Assembly (NCBI RefSeq): GCF_965277665.1
Contig: NZ_OZ255835.1
Location: 3,534,001-3,598,000, forward strand
Origin: Lichenicoccus sp965277665
Lineage (GTDB): Bacteria > Pseudomonadota > Alphaproteobacteria > Acetobacterales > Acetobacteraceae
Direction of reading: 5' to 3'
DNA: 64,000 nt
The translations under genes and the position numbers were made by a program. The notes beneath the pieces were generated by a model, which did not search any database, had not been told where the DNA came from, and saw nothing but the letters and a program-made list of their open reading frames with translations. The first letter of the stretch is position 1. Every line of letters begins with the position of its first letter. Positions 1-8,594 of this stretch are shown piece after piece.

Positions 1-1
1 C

Positions 2-1162
2 ATGGCGCTGGCCTGCGGCGCGATCGTTGCCAACCTGTATTATGCCCAGCCGCTGGTGGGCCCGATCAGCCACGCCCTGCGCCTGCCGGTGCGCCTGTCG
101 GGCCTCGTCGTGACGCTGGCCCAGCTTGGTTACGGGGCCGGCCTGCTGCTGGTGGTGCCGCTCGGCGACATGCTGGAGAACCGCCGCCTGGTGGCGATCA
201 TCCTGACGGTGGCGGGTCTCGGCCTCGCGGGCGTCGCGCTGTCGGACTCCACCGACACCTTCTTGGTGGCTTCGTTCGTCGTCGGCTTCGGCTCGGTCGC
301 GACCCAGGTGCTGGTGCCGCTTGCGGCGCACCTGGCGCCCGACGCGCAGCGCGGGCGGGTCATCGGCAACGTGATGGGCGGCCTGATCGCCGGCATCATG
401 CTGGCGCGGCCGGTCGCAAGCCTGGTGGCCGCGAGCTTCGGCTGGCGCACGATCTTCTACGCCTCGTCGCTGGCCATGCTGCTGCTGGCGATCGTGCTGC
501 GGCGGGTGCTGCCGGTCTGGCAGCCCCAACTTCATCGGGCTGGCCCCGCGCCGCATTACGGTCAGATCCTGGCCTCGATGCTGCACATGCTGCGGCTGCG
601 CACGCTGCAGCGCCGGATCGCCTACCAGATGCTTGCCTTCGCCGGCTTCAACCTGTTCTGGACCGCGGTGCCGCTGATGCTGGCGTCCCGGTTCGCCCTG
701 ACCCAGCGCGGCATCGCCCTGTTCGCCCTGGCCGGAGCGGGCGGGGCGCTGGCCGCACCGCTGGCCGGCCGGCTCGCCGATCGTGGCCTGGTGCGCCCGG
801 TGACACGCGCGGTGCCGGTGCTGATGGCCGCCTGCTTCCTGGTGTCGCGCTGGGGTTTCGATGCCGGCAGCCTGCTGGTGCTGGGCCTCACCGCGATCCT
901 GATCGATGCCTGCGTGCAGACCAACCAGGTGGTCAGCCAGCGGGTGATCTACGAGCTGCAGCCGCACGCGCGCGGCCGCATCACCGGCGTCTATATGGCG
1001 CTGGTGTTCGTGGGCGGTGCGTGCGGCTCGGCGCTGGGCTCGTTCACCGTGGCCGAGGGCGGCTGGCCGCTGACCGCACTCGCCGGCGCCGGCCTGGGGC
1101 TGCTGTCACTGGCGCTGGTGGTGACCGAGCGTTCCTTGGCGCCTCACACCCTGAACACGTAG
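2..1162 (+). CDS. MFS transporter, N-terminus cut by window edge
   Basis: This is a major facilitator superfamily permease, predicted to be an inner-membrane proton-coupled exporter. The 386 visible residues contain about eleven or twelve hydrophobic helices. An LYYAQPL motif near residues 12-18 is typical of drug/metabolite exporters of this family, and the loop between helices 2 and 3 carries the DMLENRR version of the MFS signature. The visible ATG falls where the first helix is already under way, so the true start probably lies upstream of base 1. The 3' end overlaps the convergent dioxygenase gene by 19 bp. Its closeness to the phosphonate genes makes export of that product possible, but this is inference; the substrate is unknown. 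Confidence 0.85.
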   Translation: MALACGAIVANLYYAQPLVGPISHALRLPVRLSGLVVTLAQLGYGAGLLLVVPLGDMLENRRLVAIILTVAGLGLAGVALSDSTDTFLVASFVVGFGSVATQVLVPLAAHLAPDAQRGRVIGNVMGGLIAGIMLARPVASLVAASFGWRTIFYASSLAMLLLAIVLRRVLPVWQPQLHRAGPAPHYGQILASMLHMLRLRTLQRRIAYQMLAFAGFNLFWTAVPLMLASRFALTQRGIALFALAGAGGALAAPLAGRLADRGLVRPVTRAVPVLMAACFLVSRWGFDAGSLLVLGLTAILIDACVQTNQVVSQRVIYELQPHARGRITGVYMALVFVGGACGSALGSFTVAEGGWPLTALAGAGLGLLSLALVVTERSLAPHTLNT

Positions 1163-1920
1163 CGCGATCCCGGCGCCCGCTCGATGTCGGGCGGGAACGC
1201 CACGCGCTTCTCCGCGAAGTAGCGGGCACGATGGTCGCCTGCCTCGGCGAGGTTGTAGGTAAGGTAGAGCACCCGTCGCGGGGCATCCGTCAGGTTCGGC
1301 TTGCTGGCATGGGCCACGTAGCTGTCGAAGAAGATCACGTCGCCCGGTTGTGTCGGCACCGCGACCAGCCCTAGCTCGTCCTCGGGGAGCGGCGCCCATT
1401 CCTCGCCGATCAGGCCGCGGGCGCGCGGCGCGGTCGCGATCTCGAGGCAGCCGTTCTCGATCGTCGCGGCATCGATGGTAACCAGCGCGGTGACGAACAG
1501 CGGCGCGTAGCGGCTCCAGCCGGCAGCCTGGTCCTGGTGCGCCTTGAAGCCGTCGCCGCCCGGGTACTTGAAGTTGATCTTGTCCTTGAACAGCACGGCC
1601 GGACCGCCCATCAGCCGCCCCAGCCAGCGGCTGATCGCACCAAACCGGGCCACCTGGTCCATCCGCTCGTGGTGGCCGCAGAAATCCTCGATGCGCTGCA
1701 CCACCCGCCGGCCCGGCTCGATCAGGCTGTCCTCGCGATAGACCATCTGGCCGCCGATCACCTCGGGGCGGCTGGCGATCTCGTCGGTCCAGGCGACCAG
1801 GGACGCGGTCTGCTCCGCGCCGAAGAAGCCGGGCACCACCAAAGTCCCGGTCGCACGCATGGCTGCGGTCTCGGCCTCGGTCGGGAGCCGGTTGGCGGGA
1901 GGCAAGAAGGTTGTCGTCAT
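1144..1920 (-). CDS. Phytanoyl-CoA dioxygenase (PhyH) family Fe(II)/2-oxoglutarate oxygenase
   Basis: This is a 258-residue non-heme iron hydroxylase of the PhyH family. The iron-binding facial triad is visible as H128 and D130 (motif HQD) and the distal H204 (VAHAS). Arg215/216 follow and would bind 2-oxoglutarate. Its ATG overlaps the TGA of the upstream nucleotidyltransferase (ATGA), so the two are translationally coupled and form a two-gene operon divergent from PEP mutase. PhyH enzymes hydroxylate small molecules, including phosphonates (for example the 2-aminoethylphosphonate hydroxylases). In this setting a phosphonate or a nucleotide-activated phosphonate is the likely substrate, by inference from position only. 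Confidence 0.82.
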   Translation of the reverse strand: MTTTFLPPANRLPTEAETAAMRATGTLVVPGFFGAEQTASLVAWTDEIASRPEVIGGQMVYREDSLIEPGRRVVQRIEDFCGHHERMDQVARFGAISRWLGRLMGGPAVLFKDKINFKYPGGDGFKAHQDQAAGWSRYAPLFVTALVTIDAATIENGCLEIATAPRARGLIGEEWAPLPEDELGLVAVPTQPGDVIFFDSYVAHASKPNLTDAPRRVLYLTYNLAEAGDHRARYFAEKRVAFPPDIERAPGSRYVFRV

Positions 1921-2690
1921 GATGCGAGGCTCGGCAGCAGCGCTTGGGCCTTTTCGACATCGTCCATGACATCGATCTCCGTCCAGGGCAGGCCGGTCAC
2001 GTCCTCGAACCCGAACACGGTGCCGTCCTCGTCGGCGCGGATCAGGCCGCGGATCGACGCCTCATACTCTGTCATGTCGCCGCCGGCCGCGACCAGTGCG
2101 CGGGCCGCGGTCGCGACCTGCACCGCCAGGCGCGGTGCGAAGCGGAAGAAGCCCACGGACTCGCCGTGCCAGTCATGCGTCACGTCGGGGCGCTTGGCGA
2201 AATCGACGATCCGTTGCAGCCCGGCAACACAGATCTTCACCGGCTCGTCGCCCGGCTCGATCTCGCGGTCGAGCAGCAGGGTGCCGGGACCGCAACCGCC
2301 GAGCAGCCGCTCCAGCAGCCGGTGGTCGTAGATGACGTCGCCATCCATCAGCACCACCGGTGCCGCGCCATCGAACAGATGGCCGGCACGATCCAGCGAG
2401 ACCACGCTGCCCTGCTGCCAGGCCGCATTCTCGATCAGATCCACGCTCCCGCGCCGCCCGATCCGCTCCAGCTCGGCTTCGATCGCCTCGCGACGATAGC
2501 CCACAACGAGGCTGACACGGCCGGCTCCGGCCCGTTCGAGCAGACGCAGGTGCCTGGCGAGCAGCGTCTCGCCGCCGAACCGGAGCAGCACTTTCGGCGG
2601 CTGCTGGTCGCCACCGCCAAGCCGGCGCCCGCGTCCTGCCGCCAGGATCAAAGCGCGGAAGGCGGCCCGAACCGGAAAGTCAAGGGTCAT
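1917..2690 (-). CDS. Nucleotidyltransferase, LicC/PntC-like, phosphonate locus
   Basis: This is a 257-residue sugar-nucleotide-type nucleotidyltransferase. The N-terminus carries the canonical signature LILAAGRGRRL followed by PPKVL (about residues 14-35). A DGDVIYD segment near residue 115 supplies the metal-binding Asp, and the C-terminal WTEIDVMDD is typical of the fold. Enzymes of this group transfer CMP or another NMP onto phosphocholine, sugar phosphates or 2-aminoethylphosphonate. It is divergent from pepM with about 127 bp between the genes, and it overlaps the downstream dioxygenase by 4 bp. It probably activates the phosphonate for attachment to a lipid or glycan. Nucleotide and acceptor cannot be told from sequence. 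Confidence 0.8.
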   Translation of the reverse strand: MTLDFPVRAAFRALILAAGRGRRLGGGDQQPPKVLLRFGGETLLARHLRLLERAGAGRVSLVVGYRREAIEAELERIGRRGSVDLIENAAWQQGSVVSLDRAGHLFDGAAPVVLMDGDVIYDHRLLERLLGGCGPGTLLLDREIEPGDEPVKICVAGLQRIVDFAKRPDVTHDWHGESVGFFRFAPRLAVQVATAARALVAAGGDMTEYEASIRGLIRADEDGTVFGFEDVTGLPWTEIDVMDDVEKAQALLPSLAS

Positions 2691-2817
2691 TTATATGTAG
2701 CCGAGATGTAGCGCATGGTGCAGTTCTGTAACCGGTTTGATGACAGGTCGATGAGGATTGAGCAAATTGCAGAGAGACCGAACAGGCTTGCGGGCCGCGG
2801 CACGATCCCCTGACGGG

Positions 2818-4563
2818 ATGGAGACCGCCGCCGCCGGCGACCTGTCGTCCCCAGATTTGGCGCCCCGGGACCTGGCGCATCGCGAGCCGGCCGCCACGCA
2901 GAGCCGCTTCCGCCGCCTGCGCGACCTGATCGAGGGACCCGAGCTCGGCTTCCTGATGGAGGCGCATTCCGGGTTGTCTGCCAAGCTGGTCGAGGAGGCG
3001 GGGTTCGCCGGCATCTGGGGGTCCGGCCTGTCGATGTCGGCATCCCTTGGGCTGCGCGACAACAACGAGGCCTCCTGGACCCAGGTGCTGGAGCAGGCCG
3101 AGTACATGGCCGATGCCAGCAGCCTGCCGATCCTGCTCGATGGCGATACCGGGTACGGCAACTTCAACAACGTCCGGCGCCTGGTGCGCAAGCTGTGCGA
3201 GCGCGGCATCGCCGGCGTCTGCATCGAGGACAAGCTGTTCCCGAAGACCAACTCGTTCATCGGCGAGGCGCAGCCGCTCGCCGACATGGAGGAGTTCTGC
3301 GGACGCCTCCGCGCCGGCAAGGATGCCCAGCCGGACGACGATTTCGTGCTCGTCGCGCGCGTCGAGGCGCTGATCTCCGGCCATTCGATGGACGAGGCGC
3401 TGCGTCGCGCCGAGGCGTACCATGCCGCCGGCGCAGATGCGATTTTGATGCATTCCAAGAAACGCCATGCCGGCGAGATCCTGGCCTTCATGGAACGCTG
3501 GGGCGGACGCTGCCCGGTGATCATCGTGCCCACCATGTACTACTCCACGCCGACCGACATGTTCCGCCATGCCGGCATCTCGACGATCATCTGGGCCAAC
3601 CACCTGGTGCGGGCGTCGATCACCGCGATGCGCGAGACCGCATCGCGCATCCATCGCGAGCAGAGCCTGGCCGGCATCGAGGCCGAAATCGTCTCGGTGA
3701 AGGACATCTTCGCGCTGACCGAGAATGACGAGCTCGAGGCGGCCGGCGAGCGCTACCTCCCGGCGGCGTCGGTCCCGGTGCGCCCGCCCGGTCCCAGCAC
3801 CCGTCCGGTGCGCGGGATCGTGCTGGCGGCCTCGCATGGAGCGGCGCTGGGCGCCTACACCGCCGACAAGCCGAAATGCATGGTCGACCTGCGTGGCCGG
3901 CCGCTGCTCTCGCACCTGCTTGGCGTGCTGGCCCGCGCCGGCGTGCGCGACCTGGCCGTGGTGCGCGGCTACTGCAAGGCGGCGATCGATCCGGCTCGCC
4001 TCGCCGTCGGCGACCTCACGCTGCTCGACAATGACGAGCATGCCAGCACCGGCGAGGTCGCCTCGCTGCTGTGCGCGATCGAGCGGCTGCGCGGCGAGAG
4101 CGTGGTCGTCTATGGCGACGTGCTGTTCCGGCGCTACATCCTCGATGCGCTGCTGGCGGTCGAGGCCGACATCGTGATTGCGGTCGATGCACTGCGCCAG
4201 CGTGCGCCGGGCGGCGGCAGCCGGCATGAGCCGGACCCGCGCGATGTCGTCGCCGCCGACAAGCCGTTCTCCGCGAGCTATCTCGACGACCAGCCCGCGC
4301 GGCTGGTGAGCATGGGGGAGCTGGCCGTGCCGGAGGCCTCCGGCGAGTGGATCGGCCTGCTGCGCCTGAGCGCACGTGGCGCCGACCTGGTTCGCGACGA
4401 ACTCGCACTGATGCAGGCGGAAGGCGTGGCCGGGACCGCAGACCTGCCGGCGCTGCTGTCGCGGCTGAATGCGCGCCATCCGGTGGCGGTGCACTACATC
4501 ACCGGGCACTGGCTCGATGTGGACACCATCACGGACCTCGCCGACGCCCGCAACTTCTCCTGA
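2818..4563 (+). CDS. pepM: Phosphoenolpyruvate mutase fused to a nucleotidyltransferase domain
   Basis: This two-domain protein is about 581 residues from the ATG. The N-terminal half is PEP mutase, which turns phosphoenolpyruvate into phosphonopyruvate, the entry step of nearly all C-P bond biosynthesis. The diagnostic EDK-x5-NS motif is present (EDKLFPKTNS, residues 137-146), as is the DGDTGYGN metal-site segment. The C-terminal half (from about residue 335) is a nucleotidyltransferase fold, but its signature reads LAASHGAAL where the family has LAAGxGxRL, so the usual Gly and Arg are missing. The start is uncertain: in-frame TTG codons at 2758 and 2767 follow an AGGA, while ATG 2818 has no clear ribosome site. 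The stop codon abuts a structured repeat. Confidence 0.9.
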   Translation: METAAAGDLSSPDLAPRDLAHREPAATQSRFRRLRDLIEGPELGFLMEAHSGLSAKLVEEAGFAGIWGSGLSMSASLGLRDNNEASWTQVLEQAEYMADASSLPILLDGDTGYGNFNNVRRLVRKLCERGIAGVCIEDKLFPKTNSFIGEAQPLADMEEFCGRLRAGKDAQPDDDFVLVARVEALISGHSMDEALRRAEAYHAAGADAILMHSKKRHAGEILAFMERWGGRCPVIIVPTMYYSTPTDMFRHAGISTIIWANHLVRASITAMRETASRIHREQSLAGIEAEIVSVKDIFALTENDELEAAGERYLPAASVPVRPPGPSTRPVRGIVLAASHGAALGAYTADKPKCMVDLRGRPLLSHLLGVLARAGVRDLAVVRGYCKAAIDPARLAVGDLTLLDNDEHASTGEVASLLCAIERLRGESVVVYGDVLFRRYILDALLAVEADIVIAVDALRQRAPGGGSRHEPDPRDVVAADKPFSASYLDDQPARLVSMGELAVPEASGEWIGLLRLSARGADLVRDELALMQAEGVAGTADLPALLSRLNARHPVAVHYITGHWLDVDTITDLADARNFS

Positions 4564-4724
4564 GAGGCTGTTTGCAAACGCCTGCTGCTGGCGATCCGGC
4601 GCGGCTTTGCTGCGCTCCGCTGCTCACGGCCAGACGGCCGCTGCGCTGCGGTGCTCGCAAAGTCACGCCGGCCGCGGCCGTTCCGGCCGCTCTCATCCAG
4701 CAGCAGGCGTTTTCAAACAGCCTC
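4564..4724 (+). repeat. Structured inverted-repeat element, copy A
   Basis: This is a 161-bp non-coding element bounded by 28-bp terminal inverted repeats with one mismatch (left end GAGGCTGTTTG). Inside are a second stem (CTTTGC paired with GCAAAG), an apical GGCC-AGAC-GGCC hairpin (4628-4639) and a side hairpin GCGGCCG-TTC-CGGCCGC (4674-4690). It begins directly after the pepM stop and ends 19 bp before the ppd ATG. Related copies lie at 27660-27820 and 60530-60696. No clear target-site duplication is visible. Confidence 0.85.
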
Positions 4725-4743
4725 CGCGATCGTCATTGTCCAT

Positions 4744-5904
4744 ATGATTGAAGCATCTGCCTTCATCGATGCGGCGGCGGGACAGGGCCTGAACTTCTGG
4801 TCCGGGGTGCCTTGCTCGTATCTGACTCCGCTGATCAACCGGGTTGCCAGCACGGCGGGCGCGGGGCTGGACTATGTTGGGGCCGCGAGCGAGGGCGAGG
4901 CGGTGGCGATCGCATCCGGCGCGTGGCTGGGCGGACGCGGTGGGGTGGTGATCTGCCAGAATTCCGGCCTGGGCAATGCGGTCAATCCGCTGACATCGTT
5001 GAACCACCCGTTCCGCATCCCGCTGCTGATGGTCGTGACCTGGCGCGGCCAGCCCGGCTTCCCCGACGAACCGCAGCACGCGCTGATGGGCCGCATCACG
5101 CAGGACCTGCTGACGTTGTGCGACGTGCCGAACCTGCCCTTCCCGCGCGGCAACGATGCGATCGCCACGGCGCTGGCAGCGGCACGGTCTCGGTTCGAGA
5201 CCGACAGCCTGCCGTTCGCGCTGGTAATGGAGCAGGGCAGCGTGGCCGACGAGGCGCTGTCGGAACCGGCACGACGACTGGCACCCCGTGGACTGATGCA
5301 TGACCTGCGGGCGCATGGCGAGCGTCCGGCGCGGATTGCCCTGCTGGAGCGGCTGCTCGGGCTGCTGCCGGAGCAGGCGGCGGTGATCGCCACCACCGGA
5401 AAGAGCGGCCGCGAGCTGTTCACGCTCTCGGACCGGCCGCAGCATCTGTATCAGGTCGGCTCGATGGGCGGTGCCTCAGGCATGGCGCTCGGCGTGGCGC
5501 TGTCCCGCCCGGAGCGGCGCGTCGTGGTGCTGGACGGCGATGGCGCCGCTCTGATGAAGCTCGGCAGCCTGGCGACCATCGGCGCGCAGCAACCGGCCAA
5601 CCTGCTGCATGTGCTGCTGGATAATGGCGTGCATGACAGCACCGGCGGCCAGGCCACGGTGTCCCCGAGCGTGGATTTCGCGGCAGTGGCCCTGGCCTGC
5701 GGCTATGCATCCGCCTGGTCGGTGGACGACGCGGACGGCTTCGAGCAGGCGATGCGGGCGGCCCTGGACCGCGACGGTCCGGTGCTGGTGCATGCACGCA
5801 TCAGCCCCGGCTCGATCAAGGCACTCGGCCGCCCGACAGTGCCGCCGCACGAGGTCGCCCGCCGGTTCCGGTGCTTTCTGGCCGCAACCACTGAACTTGC
5901 ATAG
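4744..5904 (+). CDS. ppd: Phosphonopyruvate decarboxylase
   Basis: This 386-residue thiamine-diphosphate enzyme decarboxylates phosphonopyruvate to phosphonoacetaldehyde. That step pulls the unfavourable PEP mutase equilibrium forward. The N-terminal pyrimidine-binding part holds a SEGEAVAIASGAWLGG segment. The C-terminal part holds the ThDP/Mg motif GDGAALMKLGSLATIG ending in LLDNGVHDSTGGQ. Length and layout match the single-chain Ppd/Fom2 group. The ATG at 4744 gives the MIEASAFIDAAAGQGL start usual for the family; reading further upstream would translate the repeat element. It follows pepM in the same direction. No aminotransferase or alcohol dehydrogenase is seen nearby, so the fate of phosphonoacetaldehyde is open. 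Confidence 0.92.
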   Translation: MIEASAFIDAAAGQGLNFWSGVPCSYLTPLINRVASTAGAGLDYVGAASEGEAVAIASGAWLGGRGGVVICQNSGLGNAVNPLTSLNHPFRIPLLMVVTWRGQPGFPDEPQHALMGRITQDLLTLCDVPNLPFPRGNDAIATALAAARSRFETDSLPFALVMEQGSVADEALSEPARRLAPRGLMHDLRAHGERPARIALLERLLGLLPEQAAVIATTGKSGRELFTLSDRPQHLYQVGSMGGASGMALGVALSRPERRVVVLDGDGAALMKLGSLATIGAQQPANLLHVLLDNGVHDSTGGQATVSPSVDFAAVALACGYASAWSVDDADGFEQAMRAALDRDGPVLVHARISPGSIKALGRPTVPPHEVARRFRCFLAATTELA

Positions 5905-5956
5905 TCGACGTTGTCAGCTCGTGATGCACATCTCGGGGCGGGGTAGGGAGACCAAA

Positions 5957-6571
5957 ATGGCGGTATCACGCATGAAGGCGGCCACGATATTCCGTGGCGC
6001 CCCCATCGTCTTCGGCTTTGCTGCGATAGCTTCGCCGGCATTCTGCGGTAACGCGCCGCCGCCGGCCCGAGCGTCTCGTGCTCTCGGTGATCACCCGAAC
6101 CAGCCGGCGGCCGCCCCTCGCGACGTCTCCTCGATCAACGCAATCGTCACCGCGTTTGCCGAAAGCATCTCCGCGCCAGCCGGCGGCATGATCGACCGCA
6201 AGCGCCTCGACTCGCTCTTTGTTCCCGGCGGCAGGATCGCCATCGGCGTCGATCCGAAGCCCGGGCGCGCGCCGGACGTGGCGTTCGTCTCTCCGGATTT
6301 TTACGCGGATCTGGCCGGTCGAGGGTTGAAGACGACCGGCTTCTTCGATCGCGTCATTGCAAACCATGTCGAACGGTTCGGGATCATGGCGCATGTCTAT
6401 TCTTCCTACGGATCACGCGAGAGACCGGATGATCCCGAACCCTTCAGGCGAGGGGTCAAGTCGCTAGAATTGCTGCAGAGCGGAGGCCGCTGGTACATCG
6501 TCGAGGTCTTCTACGACTTCGAACGTCCCGGAACCCCGATCCCGCCCGAGTATCTGGTTCCGTCACCTTGA
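5957..6571 (+). CDS. Secreted NTF2/SnoaL-like protein
   Basis: This is a 204-residue protein with an N-terminal signal peptide (hydrophobic stretch about residues 12-30, ending SPAFC, so a lipoprotein-type cysteine is also possible). The rest resembles the NTF2/SnoaL fold: a helical start (INAIVTAFAESI), a central HVERFGIMAHVYSSYGSR strand pair, and a C-terminal SGGRWYIVEVFYDFE strand that is very typical of nuclear-transport-factor-2-like proteins. The ATG follows GGGAG with good spacing. Catalytic residues cannot be assigned. It lies 52 bp after ppd in the same direction, but whether it belongs to the phosphonate locus is unknown. Confidence 0.65.
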   Translation: MAVSRMKAATIFRGAPIVFGFAAIASPAFCGNAPPPARASRALGDHPNQPAAAPRDVSSINAIVTAFAESISAPAGGMIDRKRLDSLFVPGGRIAIGVDPKPGRAPDVAFVSPDFYADLAGRGLKTTGFFDRVIANHVERFGIMAHVYSSYGSRERPDDPEPFRRGVKSLELLQSGGRWYIVEVFYDFERPGTPIPPEYLVPSP

Positions 6572-6643
6572 CCGCCTGACGAGATAGGGTAATCGAGAGG
6601 CGACCTTGCTTGGCGCGCTGTCCATCCAAGGAGAGAGACGGTC

Positions 6644-7141
6644 ATGAATCAAGACGCAGGCGAGGATGTGCACAAGACGCGTGCGCTTGAATTGTCAAAC
6701 ATCGGTATTTGCTCGGGGGCCGATGGCAAACACGAGATTGCGCGAGATGCCTGGCAGGAAGCCTTGGCGTATGCGCAGCAGCATCTGCCCGGCAACACCA
6801 TGATACCCTGGATACAAGCCAGCCTGGGCAATGCGCTTTTTGAGTGCGCCGATTACCCCGGCGCTCTCGAGATCGCGGGCGCCGCGCTCACATACTGCGC
6901 TTCCGTGAGAGCGCCCCTCGCCGCTCTCACGATGGCGAAATCCTATCTCCGGCTGGACGATGTGCAGCGCGCGCGCGAGTACGCCGGGCAAGCGTATCGA
7001 TTGCGTGGTCCGGCGGTGTTGAACGCGTTCAGTACGGCGGATCGGGAAGAGTTGGGTCCGTTCGCGCTTTCGCAGGACCCTGCTCCCGATGAGAGGGAGT
7101 TCGACGACAAGCTGAGCCTGATCGATCGGATCAGGCTCTAG
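6644..7141 (+). CDS. Small tetratricopeptide-like protein of unknown function
   Basis: This is a 165-residue cytoplasmic protein preceded by a strong AAGGAGAGAG ribosome site. Its helices follow a TPR-like pattern. One pair covers about residues 10-45 (ELSNIGICSGADG then ARDAWQEALAYAQQH), a second about 50-80 (ASLGNALFECADYPGALEIAGAAL), and a third about 90-115 (AALTMAKSYLRLDDVQRAREYAGQAY). Such repeats usually bind partner proteins. No enzyme motif is present. The 3' end overlaps the convergent CsbD-like gene by 4 bp. Confidence 0.6.
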   Translation: MNQDAGEDVHKTRALELSNIGICSGADGKHEIARDAWQEALAYAQQHLPGNTMIPWIQASLGNALFECADYPGALEIAGAALTYCASVRAPLAALTMAKSYLRLDDVQRAREYAGQAYRLRGPAVLNAFSTADREELGPFALSQDPAPDEREFDDKLSLIDRIRL

Positions 7142-7572
7142 GTGCCGCGCCCCGGCGCGAACGGGCTGTTGCGCGAGTGCACGAGGAAGCTGACCAGATA
7201 GCCGGCCGCCGCAACTGCGGCCAGGGAAAGCAGCGGCTGGCGCTCGGCGCTCTCGCTGATCGAGCGGCCGGCTTGCAGGCCGGCATCCGCCGCACCCTTC
7301 GCGTAGTTCCCGACCTGCGATGTCGCCGTGCGTGTCGCGTCCCGTATCTCGCCCGCAGCCTGACCGGTCAGACGCGAACCGCTCGCTGCGAGATCCGCCC
7401 CCTGTTCCTTGATGTCGTCAAGCGTTGCGCCGAACTTGCGCTCCAGCTTGCCGGAGGCCTGGTCGATCTTGCCATCCAGCTGCGTGCCCGGCTTGCCGGT
7501 CACGCCGCCGAAGCCGTCCTTCACCTTGCCGATAGCGTCCCTGAAGGCGCCTTTGGCTTCATGTTTGTCCAT
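7138..7572 (-). CDS. CsbD-like stress protein with C-terminal membrane anchor
   Basis: This is a 144-residue hydrophilic, Ala/Gly/Lys-rich protein with one hydrophobic segment near the C-terminus (LLSLAAVAAAGYLVSFLVH, about residues 114-132). The N-terminus (KGAFRDAIGKVKDGFGGVTGKPG) resembles the CsbD family of small stress proteins, and the middle has the long amphipathic helix of ElaB/DUF883-type membrane-tethered proteins. CsbD-like genes are usually induced by general stress; the molecular role is unknown. It is downstream of and co-directional with an unknown membrane protein and a second CsbD gene, forming a three-gene set. Confidence 0.65.
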   Translation of the reverse strand: MDKHEAKGAFRDAIGKVKDGFGGVTGKPGTQLDGKIDQASGKLERKFGATLDDIKEQGADLAASGSRLTGQAAGEIRDATRTATSQVGNYAKGAADAGLQAGRSISESAERQPLLSLAAVAAAGYLVSFLVHSRNSPFAPGRGT

Positions 7573-7617
7573 CGATCATTCCTTTGGTGTGCGATTGCGG
7601 GGCGGGGGAGAGCGGCG

Positions 7618-8544
7618 TCACGAACCGGCCTGCAGGTCGTCGCGTCGCGGAGAGGCGATGAGGCCGCCGCCGGTCGCGGCAAGCGCTCCGATCAGCAGGC
7701 CGACGAAGGCGATGAACGAGGCGTGTGACGCAGCGCTCGCGCTCGCGTCCGCCGCGCGGGTGGCCATGTCGACGGCACGCTGACGGGTCTGGTTGAGCTG
7801 GGCCTCGGCATTGACCACCCGTGCCTGTGCTTCCTGGGGCGTGATGTGCGCCTGGGCCGCGACAATCGCGGTGATCCGTTGCCGGGCGACGTTCGCCTTG
7901 TCCGGCGCCGCGAACAGGTCCGGAAATTCCTGGCCGATCGCGCGGGTGGCGTCGGACGCCGACATGGTCGCCGGGTCGGCGGGTGGCGGCGTGTTGATCA
8001 GCGCCGACATCTGCTTTTGAATCGTGTCCGGCGTGATGCCGGCCGCCTGGGCCGCCTGCGGCGCCGCCGCCTTGACACCGTCGCCGAGCGCCGATGCGGC
8101 GCCGCCGACGACCGAGGTGGCCGCGGACAGGGTGCCCCCGAGTGCCGACAACGCACCGCCGAGCAGGCCGCCGACGGCCGTGGTGATCAGGTACACGGTC
8201 AAGAGCAGTGCCAGTCCCCAGACCACCATGCCGTGCATGGCGCCGTCGAGGCGGCATGCCACCCCGGCCAGCCGGGCCGCCACATAGCTTCCGGCGATGA
8301 GCGACAGGATCGTGCTGACCAGCCACCAGATCCCGGCACCGCTGCCGAGACTGGAGGCACTCGCGCTGTCGGCGTGGCCCGGGTTGATCAGGCCGAGGCC
8401 GACCCCGGTGCCCAGGATCGCGAGCGCGATCTGGATCGCGACCACCAGGACGACGCCGCAGAAGATTGCCGACCAGGAGACGCGGACCCGCGCGCCGTCG
8501 GCCCCGGCCGGCGTCGGGCCGATCGGTCCATAGAACAGGGACAT
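7618..8544 (-). CDS. Multi-pass membrane protein of unknown function
   Basis: This is a 308-residue protein with about four hydrophobic helices: about 23-48 (SWSAIFCGVVLVVAIQIALAIL), about 73-92, about 103-127, and a C-terminal one near 275-297. Between the last two lies an Ala/Gln-rich cytoplasmic or periplasmic stretch of roughly 140 residues with predicted coiled helices. The N-terminal VSW-AxFxGxxxxxxIQ pattern is seen in alphaproteobacterial proteins often labelled PhnA-like, although nothing links it to phosphonate use. It lies between two CsbD-like genes on the same strand, suggesting a shared envelope-stress role by inference. Confidence 0.55.
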   Translation of the reverse strand: MSLFYGPIGPTPAGADGARVRVSWSAIFCGVVLVVAIQIALAILGTGVGLGLINPGHADSASASSLGSGAGIWWLVSTILSLIAGSYVAARLAGVACRLDGAMHGMVVWGLALLLTVYLITTAVGGLLGGALSALGGTLSAATSVVGGAASALGDGVKAAAPQAAQAAGITPDTIQKQMSALINTPPPADPATMSASDATRAIGQEFPDLFAAPDKANVARQRITAIVAAQAHITPQEAQARVVNAEAQLNQTRQRAVDMATRAADASASAASHASFIAFVGLLIGALAATGGGLIASPRRDDLQAGS

Positions 8545-8594
8545 GCTCGGAGGCTCCAGGAATGCGTATGCAGGATCGGTGCGTGCCGACCGGC

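Noticed and set aside
2680..4509. 609-residue minus-strand frame antisense to pepM
   Set aside because: PEP mutase on the plus strand has the diagnostic EDK-x5-NS motif, while the antisense product is low-complexity His/Gly/Ala/Arg-rich sequence without a recognisable domain.
4564..4724. Copy A as a simple rho-independent terminator of pepM
   Set aside because: No U-run follows the outer stem, the element is far longer than a terminator, and it lies between two genes of one pathway where termination would separate them. Some attenuation remains possible.
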